64,000 nt of DNA from positions 11,077,001 through 11,141,000 of the forward strand of contig JAEOAD010000048.1 in the NCBI GenBank assembly GCA_036365145.1. Reading direction: 5' to 3'. This stretch comes from Orientallactaga sibirica (Eukaryota > Chordata > Mammalia > Rodentia > Dipodidae). Shown here piece by piece: positions 11,790 to 22,739 of this stretch (positions within the stretch are counted from its first letter, which is position 1; the number at the start of each line of letters is the position of its first letter). The notes under the pieces are model-generated. The model did no database searches. It saw only the letters and a program-made list of their open reading frames with translations, and was not told the origin of the DNA. Made by a program: the position numbers and the translations under genes.

Positions 11790-11845
11790 TTTGTGGTGCT
11801 GGGGATTGAACTCAGAGCCTCATGTTTGCTAGGCAGGTGGTCTTC
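11790..11845 (-). repeat. ID-like SINE fragment
   Basis: Inverted ID box B region (tggtgctggggattgaactc) followed by catgtttgctaggcaggtgg. The 5' head is missing. Confidence 0.6.
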
Positions 11846-12559
11846 AATGGAAACCATAATCACAGACTCAGTCTCCAACTTTCTTGACCCTACATCTTTT
11901 CCCCTCTTTCTATCCATCATGTACTCTTTCTGTGGTCCCCCCACATGCCCTTCTATGAGATATTCCAATGATATTTAAAGACTTGAATGCAAACAACACA
12001 CACCAGTGTGACTTTTCCTAGAAACTTCTCCCAATTAGTGCTTGATTATAGAACAGTGTTTCAAGCATATGCATTACCATTCACATTTAAATATACACTC
12101 CACTGTCCATGTTTGAGGCTAATATAAAAATGTCATTCTCAGATATTAAATAAGTTTTTTCACAGACTATAAAAATACATATATAATTTAAAATTGATTT
12201 AAAAAACCTTCTAAATTTACTGACAGTCTAGTGGAAAATTTGCTATATTATTATACAGTTTGTATACTCTAATATTCTACTCTTAACAGCTAATCCAATT
12301 TTAATATTTTCATGTTGTTTTAAATTGTGTAATTAATTTGGTGGGTTGAAACCATGATGTTTTTCTAATGAAACAGAACAGGAAGGAACATATTAGGCTG
12401 CATCTTTCATTTAAGTTGAGTATCAGTTTGTGAAATTTGTTAGATGGATGTGTGTCTATACACACTTTAATCCTGGGCTGCAATGCAATGTAAAATGCAT
12501 TTCTTATCGACAGCCATATTTTTAAAAGTCTAAAATCCTCAGACACGCTGACTATTGCT
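11846..12559. other. AT-rich single-copy DNA
   Basis: Nothing recognised. It may grade into the L1 remnant that starts near 12535. Confidence 0.4.
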
Positions 12560-13165
12560 GCTGAGAATGGAAAATAGTTTAGCTGTTCCATCAACAGCTT
12601 GGGGGTTTCCCCATAGAGCTAAAGGTATAACTGATCAGACGATTTAACTCCTAAGTATACTCCGGAAGTGAAAACAGGTATTTAGGAGATACATAGACAC
12701 ACGTTTGTTGCCCCACTTTTCATGACAGCTAAAAGGTGAAACCCCTCAGTGTCCGTCAGTGGAAGAAGGAAAGCAGCAGATGGACAATGCACACTCATAC
12801 GGTGGAGCATCACTCGTTCATAAGAAAGGATGCAGTTTGGATGATGTTACCGCACGAAAGAGCCTCATCAATACCATTCAAAGCTTAAACCCCATCATTC
12901 TAGGTCAGATGAGAAAAGGTCCCAGGTTTTATGACCCCATTTCGACAGAATAGGTAAAGCTATCGATAGAGGCGGTGCACAGAAGGGCCACTGGCAGGGT
13001 GTGTGCCAGGAGAGGGGTGGATGGGATCTACTTTACAGTTAGGGGGGTTTGCTCTGGAGTCACGGAAACGTGTTGAGAGTAAAGTGGCAGTTGTATGGCT
13101 CTGTGAACACACAACATGGTACTGAGATGTCACTTTGAAATCGATAACTGTGTGCTTTGGAAGAC
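12560..13165 (+). mobile_element. old L1 3' end (ORF2 C-terminus and 3' UTR remnant)
   Basis: The order of landmarks matches mammalian L1M 3' ends: ctgctgagaatggaaaatag, ctcctaagtatactccgg, gacagctaaaaggtg, cctcagtgtccgtcagtgg, gatgttaccgcacg, then a gggtgtgtgcc..ggtactgagatg 3' UTR part. It is heavily diverged, 5'-truncated and long dead. Confidence 0.65.
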
Positions 13166-13553
13166 TGGCCAAGGGGTGCGACCCTGGTGTGCTGCTCTGT
13201 CTCCCCCTAGTGGCCACAGCACCCTGGAGTCAGCACTCCAAGATGCCCAAGACCGCCTAACAAGTGAGGGAGCCCTTCCCACCTCCCTGGGGTCCTTTAC
13301 CCAAGCTGAGCTAAAGCTCAAGTCGGGTGTCTGTTTTATAAGTGCTAGATATTGTACAATGACAACTGTCAATCATTTTGGGAGGATAGAAAGAGGATTT
13401 CCAGTCATGGCCTGGGTATGTTTCTCAAATGTCACTGCAACTTTCTAGAGTTGGTTTATCTGTCTCCAAAATGGGAACAACCTGTGTTTCTACAAGGATT
13501 AATAAAAAGGCAGTCTAAGAAATGCAGCTAATTCAGGGAGATGTTTGACTCTT
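13166..13553. other. single-copy DNA with MIR-like remnant
   Basis: Bases about 13430-13520 resemble a plus-strand MIR 3' half (tttatctgtctccaaaatgg, then gaacaacctg). The rest is unassigned. Confidence 0.4.
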
Positions 13554-13563
13554 CCTTCTGGAT

Positions 13564-13726
13564 TTTTTTTTTTTTTTTTTTTTGGTTTTTCGAGGTAGGG
13601 TCTCACTCTAGCCCAGGCTGACCTGGAATTCACTCTGTATTCTCAGGGTGGCCTCGAACTCATGGTGATCCTTCTACCTCTGCCTCCCCAGTGCTGCGAT
13701 TAAAGGCGTGCGCCATCATGCCCGGC
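13564..13726 (-). repeat. B1 SINE with 10-bp TSD
   Basis: Inverted full copy. ccttctggat is at 13554-13563 and 13727-13736. Confidence 0.95.
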
Positions 13727-13736
13727 CCTTCTGGAT

Positions 13737-14555
13737 ATCTAAGGATGCTTGATATATACTTATGAGCCAGAAACAAGATGACTTGTGTTGCCAAGAGGGA
13801 TCCTCTGCTTCAGATGGTTGTAGGACAATAGTGAAGGATGTCTGGGTGTCTGAAGTGAGGGGGCGGAGAGGGTGGAGGGCCTGGAGCAACTGTAGGTATT
13901 CATCATGGTACAAGGCCATTTATCTACTGCCAAATGCACAAAGTCACTTTCCTGCTCTTTCAGGGCCCCATTTCTGTCTCCTTTCCAGGGCTCTCTTACA
14001 TTTTGTGATCACTTCCCTGATTTTATGGAAGCATGTTCAAAACCTCTCATTTTAAAAGAAAACAGCCAATGAAATAAAACCCATTGCCTGACATATTTGC
14101 CTTTGTACACTGCCTTCAGCTGCTCCCTCGTCCCTCCTGCCTACGCTCCATGGCAGATTCTCTGTCCTTAGATTATCTGGCACCTCAGCAGTAGGTAAGC
14201 ACCCTTCTTGAGAAACTTGTCCTTGCCCCCATGACCTCATGTTTTCTTGGATTTCCAGGTTGGGCATGACCTGCCCTGCCCACCTCTCCTGAACCCCGCC
14301 ATCCCATCCACTATTCTCCAGCTACCCTGGACTCCTCACGGTCTTAGCAGTGCTGTTCCACCTGCCTAGATGGACCTCTCTCTGCTCTTCCCTTGTCCTT
14401 CCATCAGTCTGCGTTAACTTCTTCAGAATCTCTTCTTTGCTCTCTGGTGTAAATTCAGTACCAAGGATAAAATTTCTTATGGCTACATTTCCTTTTTTTT
14501 TTTTTTTAATGGTGCTTTTCACAATCTGTAGTTATGCGTGTGCTAATTATTTTTC
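13737..14555. other. single-copy DNA, nothing recognised
   Basis: No mobile element or gene identified. A T-run lies near 14492-14508. Confidence 0.5.
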
Positions 14556-14696
14556 AATATGATTTTCTTGTGCACATGTGTAACATTGCACACTTGCAAC
14601 ACTGCATCTGGCTTACGTGGGACCTGGAGATTCAAACATGAGTTCTTAGACTTTGCAGGCAAGCGCCTTAACCGCTAAGCCATCTCTCCAGCCCTG
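14556..14696 (-). repeat. B2-like SINE (long body), 3' part eroded
   Basis: Inverted head ccgctaagccatctctccagccc and body with the gtaacattgcacacttgcaa segment. The TC-rich end and tail are not clear. Confidence 0.82.
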
Positions 14697-15027
14697 ATCT
14701 GACTTCTTCTCTCTTCCCTAGATCTGTTTTGCCACATACAACCTGGGATCCTCCTGGAAAGGAAGTCTCTCCTAGAATTTAAATCTAACCCTAACATTGT
14801 GGTTGGTCAAGTTCAGTCCCCAGAACTTGGCATCATGGCTAGCTGAGATAGCCCCTAGCCCACACCAACTGCTCACCTGAGCTAGAATGCAGGGCCCACC
14901 ACCATAAGGTTATAAATATATTTGTGAGGGGAGAACAAGGTCTCTGGGCTTCCTGACCAGCGGTGAACCTCCAGCTTCTGGTGAGTTTCTCCGCAGCCTG
15001 GCCTGGCTGGGCAGAGCCAAGGGGAGT
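14697..15027. other. single-copy DNA, nothing recognised
   Basis: No feature identified. Confidence 0.45.
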
Positions 15028-15112
15028 GTCAGGGAGGCTGAGGCTGAGGATTGTTGTGTGTTTGAGGCTAATCTGGACCACAGAGCACAATACTGTCTAA
15101 AACAACAAAGAC
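15028..15112 (+). repeat. B1-like fragment, diverged
   Basis: gaggctgaggctgaggattg, then ttgaggctaatctggaccac, ending ctgtctaaaacaac: the 3' part of a B1-like element. Confidence 0.5.
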
Positions 15113-15139
15113 TGCTCGCATCAAAATCCTGTTATCTCT

Positions 15140-15484
15140 AATGAGAGTCTACAAAATAACTAGAGGTATTGGAAAATCCAAGGGTAAATGTCTCACTAAA
15201 AGTGGCTGGAGGCACTGAAGGCAGGGTGAAGAGGGATGAAGAAAGGATAGTTAATGGATAGAGGGGTACAGTTGGGTAGGAGCCCTAACTGATGTTCTAC
15301 AGCACAGTAAGATAATTATAGTTAACAATAATGAAATATTTCAAAAGAGCTAGAATTTTTGAATGCCACCAACACAAAGAATCAATATTTGAGGTGGCAG
15401 ATATGCCAAGTGCTCTGATCTGACCTATAAATATGCATCATTATTATGTACCAATATAAAATAATACAATTAATACCTTAAACT
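15140..15484 (+). mobile_element. old L1 3' UTR
   Basis: Matches mammalian L1M 3' ends in order: ggatagttaatggatagagg, tgttctacagcacagtaag, atagttaacaataatgaaat, atttcaaaagagctagaa, ttgaggtggcagatatgcc, atgcatcattattatgtacc, AATA-rich end. Confidence 0.8.
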
Positions 15485-15580
15485 TTTTTTTTTTGGAGAG
15501 AGACACAGAGAGAGACAGAGAGAAAGGGAGAGGAAGACAGATAGAGATGGGTGTGCCAGCAGACTCTCAGCTGCTAAGAA
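15485..15580 (-). repeat. B2-like SINE fragment (G-type)
   Basis: Inverted tail, GA tract and gtgtgccagcagactctcag of the G-type. The 5' part is missing. It abuts the L1 end. Confidence 0.65.
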
Positions 15581-16565
15581 CTATGGCCCCTCATTTCCAA
15601 ATTACCAGCATCTAGCATGGGACCTGGGACATAAAAGTTTATAAAGCATACTATCTAAATAATGATTACCAAAGATAATTAAAATTGATGCAAGAGGTTC
15701 AGTTTTGTACATGCATCCAGCAGCAGTGGCTATGACAACAATCTCAAAACACTACAGACATAAATTATTTTTGGTGTGCATCTTTCAAGTGAGTTTTTGT
15801 AGAAATTGACAGGTACAACAGAAAGGGGAACAGTTGTATCAAAGGCTAAAAATCACATGACAATATGGGGTATCTTGTTTTTATTAAAATAACCTAAGAG
15901 GTATAATTTTAGAGATTAATTTTGAAATCTGCAGCATTACAGCAAAGTTTCCTTAAATACCACATATTTGACCTTAGAAAACACGGAGGCAAATAGAGGT
16001 TGTGACCCATGGACTATCAGAATGCTCTCCCAGCACTTGCCAAATTCCATTTTACTGAAACACATTTATCCAGCCATGTACTGACATGAAGCTGCTGAGG
16101 ATATATTTTCCAGAAATCAGCCAATGAATTAATAGACCTTTATACTACAGGAAGGTCCACACCATCTTTGAATTTCACAGAAGGAGAAACTGAGGCAGTT
16201 AACTAAGGTGGTTATGGGCAAATGCTGAATCCAAACATTGTTGTTTTCCCAAGTCTTCCTCTGAGAACAACTGAAGTCATCATGGGGGAGTTTCAGAAAA
16301 ATCTATCACGAAGCAGTTGCAGTTTGATTCGTCTGCCAGGGGCAGTTGCTCCTCTTTAACTGTAAGTCTGTGATGCCCCAATGGTGCCTGCAGGATGGTA
16401 GGTGTCCAAGGTGACACTGGGATGTCGCCACCAGGGTGACATCCTTTGTACATGTTGCTCCTGCTTGGGCAATCTCATAGTGCCAGACACACATAAACTC
16501 TGGAAAAAGGGAAATATTTGCCTTTTCACTGAAAAAAAAATTCCTGCCGTTTCTCAGGATTTACA
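15581..16565. other. single-copy DNA with MIR-like remnant
   Basis: Mostly unassigned. About 16165-16215 (cagaaggagaaactgaggca) resembles an inverted MIR core. Confidence 0.4.
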
Positions 16566-16570
16566 GAACC

Positions 16571-17026
16571 TGTAAGATTCAGGAGTGACCATGACCACGC
16601 AAACAACTCTGCGGCAAAGATGAAAACTTTTATTTGGGAAAAGCATGAATTGCCAGGGCTGGCTCACAAGAGAGGAGCACAGCCCACCTGAGTTCCTCAG
16701 GTAGTGGGCTTTATAGGACTTTTTCAGTTGGGAGAAGGTGAGGAAGGGAAAAGAACTGGTTTGTTGAGTTGAATTTAAAAAATGTTCTTTTAGGAGAGAT
16801 CATTACATTAGCCATTTAAAATAACTGGGGTGTGAGACCAGATCAGTGACCAGGTGACTTGCGAGATAAGAGGGCAGGAAACCATGACCTGGGGGTATTG
16901 TTAGACAAGGAAGGGATAACAGCTGGGTGGTTTCTTGAGAAATGTGGATAATCCACTTCCTTATGCCTCTGTCACCATTCTGTGGTCCTTGGTGACTCCA
17001 TCTTGGGAGCCTGTCCTGACCTAACA
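16571..17026 (-). mobile_element. solo LTR of an endogenous retrovirus
   Basis: 456 bases bounded by TG..CA with gaacc on both sides (16566-16570 and 17027-17031). Read on the minus strand it has a TATA-like tataaag near 16715 and an AATAAA polyadenylation signal near 16635, i.e. U3-R-U5 order. No internal region or second LTR is present, so only the regulatory remnant remains. Class not assigned; class I is my guess from general look. Confidence 0.82.
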
Positions 17027-17128
17027 GAACCCAGATGTGCCAGTGACACCTGAAAACCAGCCTGACCTCAGGCAGTATCTTAACCAATCTCCTGCCACCT
17101 GGGAGAGCTCCTGCACAAAGATAGCAGG

Positions 17129-17525
17129 TGTGGGGAAATCCAAGAGTAGTTGCTCGGACCAACATCCAACAAAACAGTTTACAGGAGGAAGGGATTTATT
17201 TCAAGCTTACAGATCCAGGGTGAATTTTACCCATGGTGGAAGAAGCTGGCTCCCATTCATAAATCCATTCAGAGGGAGAGAAACCACCATGGGGCAGCAA
17301 ACACCAAAAAGCAACAAGTACAAAACCCACCAGAGCTCAAACTGCTCCGCACACCTTTGGGCTGGAATTCAGATCCATCCCTAAACACGCCTTTGGGCTG
17401 GATCCCAGGCTGTGCCCCTGTTCCCTAGCCAGTGACACTTCCTCCAGCCAGGCAGCTGGAGACCAACGTTCCAAGCTTTAATGAAACACCTGAGTCTATG
17501 GGGGACATACATTTAAACGACCACA
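17129..17525 (-). mobile_element. MaLR (ORR1/MT-like) LTR
   Basis: On the minus strand it begins tgtggtcgtttaaatgtatg, then cccccatagactcaggtg, and has gaaataaatcccttcctcc near the end, all typical of ERVL-MaLR LTRs. Ends look like TG..CA, but the 5-base flanks (gcagg, agttc) do not match, so ends may have drifted or recombined. Confidence 0.75.
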
Positions 17526-17733
17526 AGTTCTTATTCAGATCTCAAACCTACTGGGACTTATCCAACTTCTGTGCTTGGTTTAGAGGATAAAAATAATAGT
17601 ACTGGTACAGTTCATGGCTAATAGCATGTTGCATAATAGACAAGGGGAGTTTATATCAGGGATACCATGAAATCTCACACTCTTAAATATTGTCCCAACT
17701 CCTTTATTTATTTCAAAAAGAAGCCTGTATGTA
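17526..17733. other. single-copy DNA, nothing recognised
   Basis: AT-rich spacer between the LTR and a CA repeat. Confidence 0.4.

Positions 17734-17768
<35 letters not shown>
17734..17768. repeat. (CA)n microsatellite
   Basis: About 17 CA units. Confidence 0.96.
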
Positions 17769-17770
<2 letters not shown>

Positions 17771-17889
17771 CTCTGAGCCAATAAGAAACACACACTTGGT
17801 AGAACAACAAAAATGGTCTTTTCATGTACTTTCAGTTAACAACAATTTGTTATCTAGCCAAGAACAATAAGATGCATTGCTAGCCTTGA

Positions 17890-17965
17890 AAAACCAGTGA
17901 TAACTGATGAGCACTGGTTCCATGCCAGGCACTGGGACCTCCTTGCTAGTCCTTAAATGAGAAGA
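17890..17965 (-). repeat. MIR-like fragment
   Basis: gatgagcactggttccatgc followed by caggcactgggacctcc matches the inverted MIR 3' region (gtgccaggcact). Confidence 0.4.
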
Positions 17966-18189
17966 GTCCAGGGCCTTGCCCATGCAACTGAGAGTTCTGT
18001 CTGAACTCTCTCTCTCTCCATATATTCACATTCTTTGCTCCTCCTCCTCCTTCAGGTCTTTGCCTAGCAACAAGATTTTCTCTGACACCAGACATAAGGT
18101 AGGATGCCACACCCTTGTTACTGTCACTTCCTTCCCTTCCCTTATTTTACTGAAAGTATGTGAATATCTTATGAACCATGCCATGTTGT

Positions 18190-18299
18190 CTGACACATCT
18201 CAGCTCATTATGTCTTTATATCTTGTATCTGGAACCATTGTATCTTATGAACTGCAGTGTTTTTACCACACATACAAAGTTTCTGCTCTTACTGAAACA
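18190..18299 (+). repeat. local direct duplication, copy 1
   Basis: The segment from ctgacacatctcagctca to tctgctcttactgaaaca recurs about 690 bases downstream. The last 70 bases match at about 94 percent by eye. Confidence 0.85.
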
Positions 18300-18369
18300 A
18301 AATGGTTTAATTATGGAAAAGAGGCTTTTAATGTTTAAGCTTCTCAACAGCACCTATCGATACATTCCA

Positions 18370-18500
18370 TGTCTATCTCCCATCAGAATCTAAGGTCCAA
18401 GAGGAGTGAAGATATCCTCTGTTTTACTCCCTGCTGTAATTTTAGTATAATTTAACTTGTAATAGGTGCTTAAGGAACTTTGAGTGAATGATGAATTTTG
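18370..18500 (+). repeat. L2-like 3' end
   Basis: aatctaaggtccaagaggag, then ataggtgcttaaggaac and gagtgaatgatga follow the L2 3' end pattern (..gctcaataaatg..gaatgaatga). Confidence 0.45.
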
Positions 18501-18877
18501 TTACAATGTAATTTGCTCACCCCACTGGGGAATATAATAATATGTAGACCAATGTCAAGTAATATCTACATAAACAAATGCCAGTGATTGCCCCTCTTTG
18601 CTTGGGTCCTGACAGGCTACGGCCTGTACCACAACTTCTTAAACTGAATCGAGATCTGATCACTGAACGTGAGGTATGAGAAAAATTTGGCAGTAAACTG
18701 TTTCTAAGTGGTGACCAAAAATTAATTCAAAACCAAACTCATAACGAACCTGAGGTGTTTCTAACAGCACTCGCCTATCCCTGTGTCACGTGACTTCACT
18801 GCAGACTTGGTTCTGAACCCACCCATGCACCTTGCACCATGCATGTTGTCCAGACACCGAACAGGAATGTACATTGC
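18501..18877. other. single-copy DNA between the duplicated copies
   Basis: Nothing recognised. gcatgttgtccagacac at 18841 also echoes ccatgttgtctgacac at 18181, so the duplicated unit may extend further left in patchy form. Confidence 0.4.
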
Positions 18878-18967
18878 CTGACACCTCCCAGCTCAGTTCT
18901 GGAACCACTATATCTTATAACTGCAGTGTTTTTACCACCCATACAAAGTTTCTGCTCTTACTGAAAC
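18878..18967 (+). repeat. local direct duplication, copy 2
   Basis: Shorter than copy 1: about 16 to 20 bases between gctca and tctggaacc are missing, and ttatgaactgc is ttataactgc here. Confidence 0.85.
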
Positions 18968-19321
18968 ATTTATGTTTTTCTATCCTTATTTCTCAGCATG
19001 TATCAACTTAATATATTTTTGGAACGTATTTTGTTAGAATGTTTGATTTTGAAAATTGGTGTGTGAGTTATTGACTTGAGTTTTATTTTAAAAAATTTGG
19101 CTTGGGATTAGCATAAGATTTCCAACAATTTCTGAAATAAACCTAGACATACTACTTCTGCCACATTGTGCTACATGTTTAGATGAAGCAGCATTCTCGC
19201 TATTGAGATTATGAAATCAAAGTACCCATCAAATATCCTGCACTATCAAATATTCAGCTGATTTAATTTTGTAAAACTAAATAAGCACATTTATCTCAGT
19301 ATGTGCTTTCCTTTCTTTTTT
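18968..19321. other. AT-rich single-copy DNA
   Basis: No feature recognised. Confidence 0.45.
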
Positions 19322-19332
19322 CTTTCTTCTTT

Positions 19333-19550
19333 TTTATTTTTTATTTATTTATTTGACAGAGGGAAAGAGGCAGAGTGAAAGAGGGAGAGGGACAATGGGC
19401 ACATCAGGGCCTCCAGCCATTATAAACGAACTCCAGACGCATGCGCCACCTTGTTGCATCTGGTTTACGTGGGTCCTGGGGAATTGAACTGAGGTCCTTT
19501 GGCTTTGCAGGCCAGTGCCTTAACTGCTAAGCCATCTCTCCAGCCCCATC
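19333..19550 (-). repeat. B2-like SINE with 11-bp TSD
   Basis: Inverted full copy. ctttcttcttt is at 19322-19332 and 19551-19561. Confidence 0.92.
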
Positions 19551-19576
19551 CTTTCTTCTTTAAAAATGTTAAAATT

Positions 19577-19734
19577 AGCGGGGCATGGTGGCACAAGCCT
19601 TTAATCCCAGCACTCGGGAGGCAGAGGTAGGAGAATCACCGTGAGTTCGAGGCCACTCTGAGACTCAATAGTGAATTCCAGGTCAGCCTGAGCTAGAATG
19701 AGACCCTACTTCGAAAAACCAAAAAAGAAAAAAA
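19577..19734 (+). repeat. B1 SINE with short TSD
   Basis: gcggggcatggtggcacaag head through cttcgaaaaacc. gttaaaatt lies on both sides (19568-19576, 19735-19743). Confidence 0.93.
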
Positions 19735-19743
19735 GTTAAAATT

Positions 19744-21254
19744 GCATGTATGCTAAAGAATTAGCTCAAGTCGATGAACCATCTCCCACCACTAGAAAGA
19801 GCCCTTCACTGCACTGACATTCACCAAATACTGGGTGCCCTGGCAGGCCCGTGTGGGAGACCAGGCTGAGGAAGCTGAAGGCAAGGAAGCTGGCCAGGAA
19901 GAGGCAGTACTCGGCAGATTTCTGGGGTGGGCTTATTTAGGCAGCTTATGGTCATCAAGAAGGTGGGCGTCCCTTGAGCCCTTGGCATTGCGGAATGTAC
20001 GCATTTCATTTTACAAATGGTGTTCTTTCTGGTTAGGCTGGAAACAACTTTCTCTATCTGACCTGAGGAAAGAAACACTTTAAGGGGATTTGACCTTTTA
20101 AGAAGCATCAGGCAGACACCTGGAAAGGCCTTTTATGATACACGTTAGGCAGGATGTGAAGAGGAACATTTCAGACTCCACTAATGAGACCGAAAACTTA
20201 ACTGTGGGCAGCTTAATCTATCACTATTTCTAATTAGAGTCCCATTTTTGCATGCGATGGCTAAAACCTGTAGCTATGCACAGTTAATGGGCATTAATGT
20301 TAGTTCTACAACAACAACAGCACTGTCTCACCTGTCTGATGTTTCATTAATGATTTAGATGAAGGCTCACGTAGCATAATTCTCATATCTGGGCATAAAA
20401 CAAAAGCGAGGGACATGAGATGTAGCAAATGATCTGCCCAATAAATGGCTGAGGCGTGGCAGGACACCAGGTACATAGGAAACAAGGATATTTTATCTTA
20501 GGATAGATGCCAAACTGTATTCTGGCTACTCCCTCTTTCAAAAAAAAATTTTAAAAACCCACCAAAGTACCCAAAATAGGATGCCTCTTATATTACACCC
20601 ATGTTCACTCATTTCCCGGCACAAATTTTGTTGTTCATTTGTTTATTGATATATTTGAAGCTCTCAAAGAACCAAGGGCCGGTCCACTTGCTGAATTCCC
20701 AGTTTCTGCGCCGGGCAGGTTCAGGCTCTTGGGACACTCTTACTGAAGGAAGAGATGAACGGATGAATTATGCAAAAGGTGGAGAAGACACAGCTGGAAA
20801 CCACTTGCTTGGCTACTCGGGATTTCTCACAGGCTGTAGGCTCAATAGAGTCAGCAGGGCTGGGATTCTTCAAGGTCACTGTGATGCTGACCTCCACTGT
20901 CCAAACTCAATCGGACTCAGAATCACCTAGGAGACAGGTCTCTGGGACGTGACTGTGCTTGAGTTTCAAGATTCGGTTAATCCCAACCCATGAGCTGGGG
21001 TCTCAGCATGAACGAAAAGGAGAAAGCAGGCTGAACACTGGCATCCATTGCTCTCTGCTTCCTCACTGTGCATACAGTGTGATCGCCCGCCTCCTCTTCC
21101 TGCTGTTTCCCCACCATGATGGTCCCTGGAACCAGGAGCTGCTTCTGGTCAGGTTATTTGGTCACAGCAATGGGAAAAGTACCGACGTGAGCAAAATACC
21201 CGGGACTGTCCTCCCTGGCTTTTCCTGTGGTTATCCTCTTGTTGACATACAATG
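19744..21254. other. long single-copy stretch, possible regulatory DNA
   Basis: About 1.5 kb with no repeat I recognise. Bases 20200-20460 have a TAATTA (20235), two CATTAATG palindromes (20292-20299, 20345-20352) and a CACCTG (20329). These would suit homeodomain and bHLH factors, but conservation is unknown. Confidence 0.35.
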
Positions 21255-21379
21255 AGGGGGATTTATAGTGGGTTTATGCGTTCTCACACTCATGTTGAAG
21301 TCTTAAACGCCAATACTCAGAATGTGACTGGAATTGAAACAATGTCTTTAAAGAGGTTCTTAGGTTCAAACAAAACCAT
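21255..21379 (+). mobile_element. MLT1-like LTR, left part
   Basis: ctcatgttgaagtcttaaac, then actcagaatgtgactgga, then tttaaagaggttcttaggtt follow the MLT1-type 5' LTR order. The match continues beyond the SINE at 21398-21597. Confidence 0.6.
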
Positions 21380-21397
21380 TAGAATGGATCCGGAGGG

Positions 21398-21597
21398 GGC
21401 TGGAGAGATGGCTCAGTGGTTAAGGTGCTTGCCTGCCAAGCCCAATGACCTGGGTTGGATTCTCCAGTCCCCATGTAAAGCCAGATGTGCAAAGTGGCGC
21501 ACGCATCTGGTGATGGTTTGCAGCCATTAGAGGCCCTGGTAGGCCCTTTCTTTCTGTCGGTCTCTCTCCTTTCTCTGCTTGCAAATCAATCAATAAG
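21398..21597 (+). repeat. B2-like SINE inserted in the MLT1-like LTR
   Basis: Complete copy. tagaatgg occurs on the left (21380-21387) and immediately right (21598-21605), and the host LTR resumes after it. Confidence 0.9.
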
Positions 21598-21660
21598 TAG
21601 AATGGTGCCTAATCCAACATGAAACGGAGGTGATAAGAGAGGGAGAGAGGGCAAGGAACA
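21598..21660 (+). mobile_element. MLT1-like LTR, right part
   Basis: tggtgcctaatccaacatga continues the pattern 'gggccctaatccaatatgac' known from these LTRs. It then decays into a purine-rich stretch. Confidence 0.5.
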
Positions 21661-22133
21661 CCTCTTCAAACACCCAAGCAATTATTCCAGTGAAGAAAAG
21701 AAAGAAAAACTTTCTGAAAAAAAGGCTTAAAAATGTGTTATAATGTATTTTGTTCTCTGACTCCTTGGTCTAGATGTGAGTTCCACAAGACGCAGCATAC
21801 AGTAAGTGCTCAGTAACTGCACTGAGTGGGTGGATTTCCTCAGGGTTAATAAGGAGTCTCTCATCACGGAGGTATTTAAGCAGAAGCTTTCTGCATTCGT
21901 GATGATGACATAGGAAGTGGGCACTGGCTAGGGCACAGGGCTAGGCTACGTCACAGACCCATTTCCAAGCTGAAATGTTATCACTCTGCTTTTACTTCTA
22001 TGATGAATGGCATTGTTCTTCCTCATATAAATACATCTGTTCTCCTCTAAGGATCCTAGCTGAAGTATCATTTGCACCATTTTGCATTTCTTCAACATGA
22101 ATATGTTATATATCCACTGTGCCTTACTCAAGA
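21661..22133. other. single-copy DNA with weak L2-like trace
   Basis: About 21760-21840 (gtgagttccacaagacgcag, then agtaagtgctcagtaac) resembles an L2 3' end. The rest is unassigned. Confidence 0.35.
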
Positions 22134-22146
22134 GAGTAAAGAAATT

Positions 22147-22356
22147 ATTTTTTTTTCATTTTATTTATTTATTTGAGAGAGGACAGAGAAAGAGAGAGAG
22201 AGGGAACGGGTGCAACAGAGCATCCAGCTGCTGCAAACAAACTCCAGATGCATGCACCACCTTGTGCATCTGGCTTATGTGGGTACTGGGGAATAGAACC
22301 TGGGTCCTTTAGCTTTGTAGGCAAACGCCTTGACCACTAAGTCATTTCTCCAGCCT
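22147..22356 (-). repeat. B2-like SINE with perfect 13-bp TSD
   Basis: Inverted full copy. gagtaaagaaatt is at 22134-22146 and 22357-22369. Confidence 0.95.
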
Positions 22357-22523
22357 GAGTAAAGAAATTTTAAATGTCATTCAGCACAGATTGTTTTCTT
22401 AAAAGCCAGTTCTTTTCATCATTTTTTTAAAGGAGACAAGACACTTCCTCTGGTTCCTGCTCAGTTTCTGTGGCTGATTAATTTACAGCATGAGCTTCAA
22501 AGTTGGAAGACTGAGGACTCTTT

Positions 22524-22722
22524 ATTTACTTATTTTTTTATTTATTACAGACACACAGAGAGAGTGAGTGAGAATGGGCAAGCCAGGGCCTCTAGCAACT
22601 GCAAATGAACTCCAGACTCACGTGCCACTTGTACATCTAGCTTATGTGGGACCTGGAGAATTGAACCTGGGTCCTTAGGCTTCACAGGCATGCACCTTAA
22701 TGATAAACCATCTCTCCAGCCC
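22524..22722 (-). repeat. B2-like SINE
   Basis: Inverted full copy. gactgaggactcttt (22509-22523) and gactgtggactctta (22725-22739) are a TSD with one or two changes. Confidence 0.93.
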
Positions 22723-22739
22723 CTGACTGTGGACTCTTA

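Noticed and set aside
17032..17128. 97-base gap between the two LTRs, first taken as part of one large LTR
   Set aside because: The gaacc TSD closes the first LTR at 17026, so the gap is flanking DNA.
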